Positions 33,947-37,021 of a stretch of DNA of 37,021 nt are shown piece by piece. Numbering within the stretch: the first letter of the stretch is position 1; each line of letters begins with the position of its first letter. Location: the NCBI GenBank assembly GCA_902565895.1, contig CACFGV010000020.1, forward strand, positions 1-37,021, written 5' to 3'. The DNA comes from K189A clade bacterium (GTDB taxonomy: Bacteria; Pseudomonadota; Gammaproteobacteria; Pseudomonadales; Azotimanducaceae). The position numbers and the translations under genes were made by a program. A model generated the notes under the pieces. The model saw only the letters and a program-made list of their open reading frames with translations, was not told where the DNA came from and made no database searches.

Positions 33947-34049
33947 CGCTTTCGCGAGGGCAAGCCTATTGCCTATGCGGTGGTATATCCACGCTTTCGC
34001 GGGGGCAAGCCCATTGCCTATGCGGCGGTATATCCCCGCGAAGGCGGGG
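33947..34049. repeat. Tandem 45-bp repeat with REP-like palindromes
   Basis: Two 45-bp units (33947-33991 and 33992-34036) differ at four positions; each contains cgctttcgcg, attgcctatgcgg and ggtatatcc. The array ends in ccccgcgaaggcgggg (to 34049), the inverse of the same core, so the whole can fold into large hairpins. It fills much of the 338-bp gap between the acidic-tail gene and fpr; the remainder should hold the fpr promoter. The core recurs at 16749-16766. Confidence 0.75.
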
Positions 34050-34204
34050 ACCGGCGTAGTTTCAGTCTATCGATAGAACGCCTGTTTCTAACGGCGCTAA
34101 CTCATAACCGCAGGAAATCAGCTAAACTGCGCGCCGTTTTCGCCTCTGACCTCGGCTAGGCTTCGGGCCGCTGGTTGGTGGTCACCACTTTTTTAGGAGT
34201 CATC

Positions 34205-34960
34205 TTGGCTACCCTCGTTACCGAACACGTTACCGACATTACCCATTGGAATGACCGGCTGTTTTCGTTCCGCACTACCCGCAGTGATGCGTTTCGTTTC
34301 CGCAACGGTCATTTTGTCATGTTGGGCGTCGAAATAGACGGTAAACCCGTGTTGCGCGCCTACTCTATTGCCAGTGCTAACCACGATGAACATCTGGAAT
34401 TTTTCTCTATTAAAGTGCAAGACGGTCCGCTGACTTCGCGCCTCCAACACTTAAACGTTGACGATCCGGTATTGGTTAGCAAAAAACCGGTGGGGACTCT
34501 GGTGACCGACGATCTGAATCCAGGCAAACGGTTGGTGTTGTTGTCTACCGGAACCGGACTGGCGCCGTTTTTAAGCATCACCCGAGACCCTGAGGTCTAC
34601 GACCGCTTCGACGAAGTCGTGCTGGTGCATTGCGTGCGCAAAAAGAACGATCTGGCTTATTACGATTACTTTACTAACGAATTGCCTAACGACGAATACC
34701 TAGGTGAGCTGATCGCGGCGAAGCTGACGTACCTACCCACAGTGACTCGAGAACCCTTCAAGCGCGAAGGGCGCATCACTAAGCTGATGCGCACTGGCGA
34801 GCTGAATCTAGATCCCGCGAAGGATCGCGTGATGCTGTGCGGCAGCCAAAGCATGCTGCATGATGTCGCAGCGGCATTGGACGACCTGGGTTTCCAGGCC
34901 TCGCCAAATCAAGGAACCCGAGGCGATTACGTCATTGAACGCGCCTTTGTCGAGCAATAA
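34205..34960 (+). CDS. fpr: Ferredoxin-NADP+ reductase
   Basis: A 251-residue flavoprotein moving electrons between NADPH and ferredoxin or flavodoxin, often induced by oxidative stress. Motifs: FAD-binding RAYSIASA, phosphate-contacting GPLTSRLQHL, NADP-binding LLSTGTGLAPFLSI, VHCVRKKNDLAYYD and MLCGSQSMLHDV, with C-terminal ERAFVEQ. The size equals the bacterial Fpr class (E. coli 248). The start is TTG at 34205, supported by TTAGGAG six bases upstream; the GTG at 34175 lies before that ribosome site. It is a single-gene unit between the repeat array and the GntR regulator. Confidence 0.93.
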   Translation: MATLVTEHVTDITHWNDRLFSFRTTRSDAFRFRNGHFVMLGVEIDGKPVLRAYSIASANHDEHLEFFSIKVQDGPLTSRLQHLNVDDPVLVSKKPVGTLVTDDLNPGKRLVLLSTGTGLAPFLSITRDPEVYDRFDEVVLVHCVRKKNDLAYYDYFTNELPNDEYLGELIAAKLTYLPTVTREPFKREGRITKLMRTGELNLDPAKDRVMLCGSQSMLHDVAAALDDLGFQASPNQGTRGDYVIERAFVEQ

Positions 34961-35027
34961 GACAGCCGCTAAAACAGACCCCAACACTTCTACTAAAGTG
35001 TGACTAAATCTCCCACTGCTCAGTGAC

Positions 35028-35046
35028 TTGTTACTTCACGTAACAA
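35028..35046 (+). terminator. Inverted repeat after fpr
   Basis: ttgttac-ttcac-gtaacaa, a perfect 7-bp repeat 67 bp after fpr; acactt/aagtgt (34984-35001) precedes it. Neither is followed by a T-tract; they may be fpr transcript ends or operator sites for the next gene. Confidence 0.35.
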
Positions 35047-35050
35047 AAAC

Positions 35051-35112
35051 TTGCGTATTTTGCGGTAAACGGTAGGATTCCGCGTCCTGGTCAGACCAAT
35101 TTGGACAGACCA
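35051..35112 (+). promoter_or_regulatory. Promoter and FadR-type operator of the GntR gene
   Basis: TTGCGT (35051-35056) and TAGGAT (35073-35078) with a 16-bp spacer form a reasonable promoter. Just after the expected start point lie TGGTCAGACCA (35088-35098, perfect palindrome) and TGGACAGACCA (35102-35112), 14 bp apart. TGGTNNNACCA is the operator type of FadR-subfamily regulators such as PdhR and LldR, so the regulator encoded 15 bp further on probably represses itself. Confidence 0.7.
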
Positions 35113-35126
35113 AACAGGACGAACCC

Positions 35127-35867
35127 ATGTCTGCAAAACATAACCAGATCGCCAACCATCTGATCGCCGATATTCTTGAAGGCAGTTATCGGGTTGGTGA
35201 ACGGCTGCCCTCGGAACGAGATTTAGCCGCGCGGTTTAAGACCAATCGTGGCGCGGTGCGCGAGGCCATGAAAACTCTACAGCAAATCGGCCTTGCTGAT
35301 ATCCAACCCGGCGGCGCTCGAGTCCAAGAGCGCGACCAGGCCAGTCTCGATGTTATTGGGCACATCCTTAACCGCGGCGATCTGCCAGACCGTGAGTTGG
35401 TGGATCAAATTCTAGTGGTCATCAACAATTTGTTGGCTCTAGCAGCAGAACAAGCCATCAAAGTAGCCACGGATGCAGAACTCGAAACCATTTGCCAAGC
35501 GACGCGCCCGTTGTACCAACAACAGCTAGGGCTTATCGAGCATGGCTTTGCCCGTATCAACCTGCTGCGATGTGTCATGCAGACGAGCAAGAATTTACCG
35601 CTGCAACTCATCTCCAAGTCGCTGTTCGAACAGTTCGCACCCAACATGGAGCCCCTCGCAGACTATGTACAAATCGATTACGCAACCTATGCGGAGTACG
35701 CAAAAAAACTCGACAACGCGCTACAGGCTCGCAACGCAATAGCCGTGCGTGCAACCTTTGAAGCGTTTGCTAAGTTGAACCGCGACAGCTTGATCAAAGC
35801 CTACAGCGCAGCGCAACAGCATCTCGCCCCACTCAGCGCCAACCAGCCCATGGAGGCTATAAGCTAA
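35127..35867 (+). CDS. FadR-subfamily GntR transcriptional regulator
   Basis: A 246-residue regulator. The N-terminal winged helix-turn-helix is clear (ILEGSYRVGERLPSERDLAA, RFKTNRGAVREAMKTLQQIG, LADIQPGGARVQ); the C-terminal all-helical part (about 85-235) fits an FCD-type ligand-binding domain, though I do not see the usual metal-binding His set complete. The ligand is unknown. Its TAA overlaps the ATG of the downstream RND adaptor (TAATG), so regulator and adaptor form one coupled operon behind a FadR-type operator. This suggests the efflux system responds to the regulator's small-molecule ligand. Confidence 0.88.
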   Translation: MSAKHNQIANHLIADILEGSYRVGERLPSERDLAARFKTNRGAVREAMKTLQQIGLADIQPGGARVQERDQASLDVIGHILNRGDLPDRELVDQILVVINNLLALAAEQAIKVATDAELETICQATRPLYQQQLGLIEHGFARINLLRCVMQTSKNLPLQLISKSLFEQFAPNMEPLADYVQIDYATYAEYAKKLDNALQARNAIAVRATFEAFAKLNRDSLIKAYSAAQQHLAPLSANQPMEAIS

Positions 35868-37021
35868 TGCTTCGCAATTTGTTAATTCCCGTAGGTATCC
35901 TGGCAACCTTTCTTTTCGGTGCCGCCACCTTAATGGCTACAGCGCCTACCCTGGCACCAGAATCTGTGGCGCCCACGCCGCTGACCGTACGAGTGATCGA
36001 CGCACAACCACAAACTATGAATCTAACGGTAACCTCTCAGGGCACCGTTACTCCATTGATCGAAAGCCAGCTGATTCCAGAGGTGTCTGGCAAGATCGAG
36101 TGGATGTCTGACAGCTTGGTAGTCGGTGGCTTTTTTAATCAGGGCGATGAACTGATTCGGGTGGAGGCACTGGACTACGAAACGGCGCTTAGCCGCGCCG
36201 AAGCGGCACTGTTACGCGCCGAAGCAGAACTGGAACATTCAAAGTTTGAGCTAATGCGCATGCGCAGCTTGGAAGAGCGCAATCTCGCGTCTCGGTCAAA
36301 TCTAGAAAATGCACTGCGTATTTACCGGGTTAATACCGCTGTGCATTTGGACGCCAAGGCTAACTTGAAACAGGCTCAAGAAAATCTTAAGCGCACGACC
36401 CTAAGCGCACCCTTTACCGGACTCGTGCGAGCAAAGGGCGTGGACATCGGCCAATTCGTTGCCCGAGGGCAGGCTATTGCCACCATCTACGCTAACGAAT
36501 CTTTAGAGGTGCGGCTGCCAGTGGCGGATCGCCAGTTGGCGTATTTGAACATTCCACCGACTCAGCGCGGCGAACTGCCGGTCGAGTTCCAGCCGTCAGT
36601 ACGCTTGACCACAAGTTACGCGGGGCAGCTACTAGAATGGACAGGCACTATTGTCCGAACGGAAGCGGAAATAGACCGCACCAGCCGCATGGTTCAATTG
36701 GTGGCACGGGTTGAAAACACCAACGCCGAGATTCCTATAACTGTGGGCCAATTTGTTAACGCCGAAATCTCTGGGCGCAACGCCGACAATGTCTTTGTTT
36801 TACCGCGTTCCGCAGTGCGTAAAAACAACAACATTTTAGTGGTGGATGCAGACAACAAACTGCGTTTTAGGCAAATCGATACGCTGCGGCTGTATCAAGA
36901 CACCATTTTAATCAATGGCGGCCTTGCTGCTGGCGAACGCGTGTGCATCTCACCCGTACAAACTGCCGTAGACGGCATGCTCGTAGACCCGAGCCTGGTG
37001 CCTAACGACTACGCTACAGCT
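35867..37021 (+). CDS. RND efflux periplasmic adaptor (membrane fusion protein), partial
   Basis: The first 385 codons of a gene that runs off the window. It starts with a membrane anchor or signal (LLIPVGILATFLFGAATLMA) and has the HlyD/AcrA-type order: barrel-sandwich half (VTSQGTVTPLIESQLIPEVS, GKIEWM), a short coiled-coil hairpin (about 100-165), the second half (TTLSAPFTGLVRAKGVDIGQ, FVARGQ) and a beta-barrel and membrane-proximal part (VGQFVNAEISGRN, NVFVLPRSAVRKNNNILVVD). Such adaptors join an inner-membrane RND pump to an outer-membrane channel. The pump gene is expected just beyond the window. The start overlaps the regulator stop codon. Confidence 0.9.
   Translation, partial: MLRNLLIPVGILATFLFGAATLMATAPTLAPESVAPTPLTVRVIDAQPQTMNLTVTSQGTVTPLIESQLIPEVSGKIEWMSDSLVVGGFFNQGDELIRVEALDYETALSRAEAALLRAEAELEHSKFELMRMRSLEERNLASRSNLENALRIYRVNTAVHLDAKANLKQAQENLKRTTLSAPFTGLVRAKGVDIGQFVARGQAIATIYANESLEVRLPVADRQLAYLNIPPTQRGELPVEFQPSVRLTTSYAGQLLEWTGTIVRTEAEIDRTSRMVQLVARVENTNAEIPITVGQFVNAEISGRNADNVFVLPRSAVRKNNNILVVDADNKLRFRQIDTLRLYQDTILINGGLAAGERVCISPVQTAVDGMLVDPSLVPNDYATA

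Overview
The window looks like chromosomal DNA of an aerobic, probably marine, gammaproteobacterium of the Pseudomonadales/Cellvibrionales type. The strongest evidence is the minus-strand core block infC-rpmI-rplT-pheS-pheT-ihfA-merR followed by tRNA-Pro, which matches the order I recall from Pseudomonas. A Fpr-type ferredoxin reductase, an FCD/GntR-RND adaptor pair and many CoA-ester, SDR and esterase genes fit this assignment. No species can be named from the sequence alone.

Layout. (1) 1-2.7 kb: the 3' end of a Baeyer-Villiger-type flavin monooxygenase faces a secreted tannase/feruloyl esterase. (2) 2.7-9.85 kb: an AT-richer accessory region, probably a genomic island. It ends in a P4-type tyrosine integrase next to the 3' end of tRNA-Pro(GGG). 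It carries a CmcJ/NvfI-family oxygenase, a zinc-ribbon protein, a lipoprotein, a polytopic protein with a duplicated MotA/ExbB-like core, and a convergent cassette of four ORFs joined by three ATGA overlaps that ends in a periplasmic TonB-C-domain protein. The left attachment site was not found. (3) 9.85-16.6 kb: the translation operon. It shows two candidate transcription attenuators, one before rpmI and one before pheS, each with an alternative pairing that would disrupt the terminator, and an apparent ATT start for infC. thrS is not upstream of infC. (4) 16.7-22.5 kb: a crotonase-fold protein, an NAD-type isocitrate dehydrogenase, a membrane protein followed by a PQQ-dependent membrane dehydrogenase, and an XRE-regulator/membrane-protein pair.

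(5) 22.6-27.8 kb: a one-directional catabolic cluster (sulfatase, DUF1330, amidohydrolase, SDR, enoyl-CoA hydratase), whose substrate is unknown. (6) 28.2-29.8 kb: an orphan membrane protein, a palindrome-rich spacer, a strong terminator and tRNA-Val(GAC). (7) 29.85-33.9 kb: a coupled SDR/GST pair, uvrB and a small acidic-tailed protein. (8) 33.9-37.0 kb: a 45-bp tandem repeat, fpr with a TTG start, and a FadR-family regulator with its own candidate operator, overlapping the start codon of an RND adaptor gene that runs off the window.

The most interesting points are the coupled TonB/MotA-like accessory cassette, the paired attenuators of the translation operon, and the bacterial CmcJ/NvfI-type oxygenase. 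All function calls are made by reading motifs and from recall of families; no database search was run.
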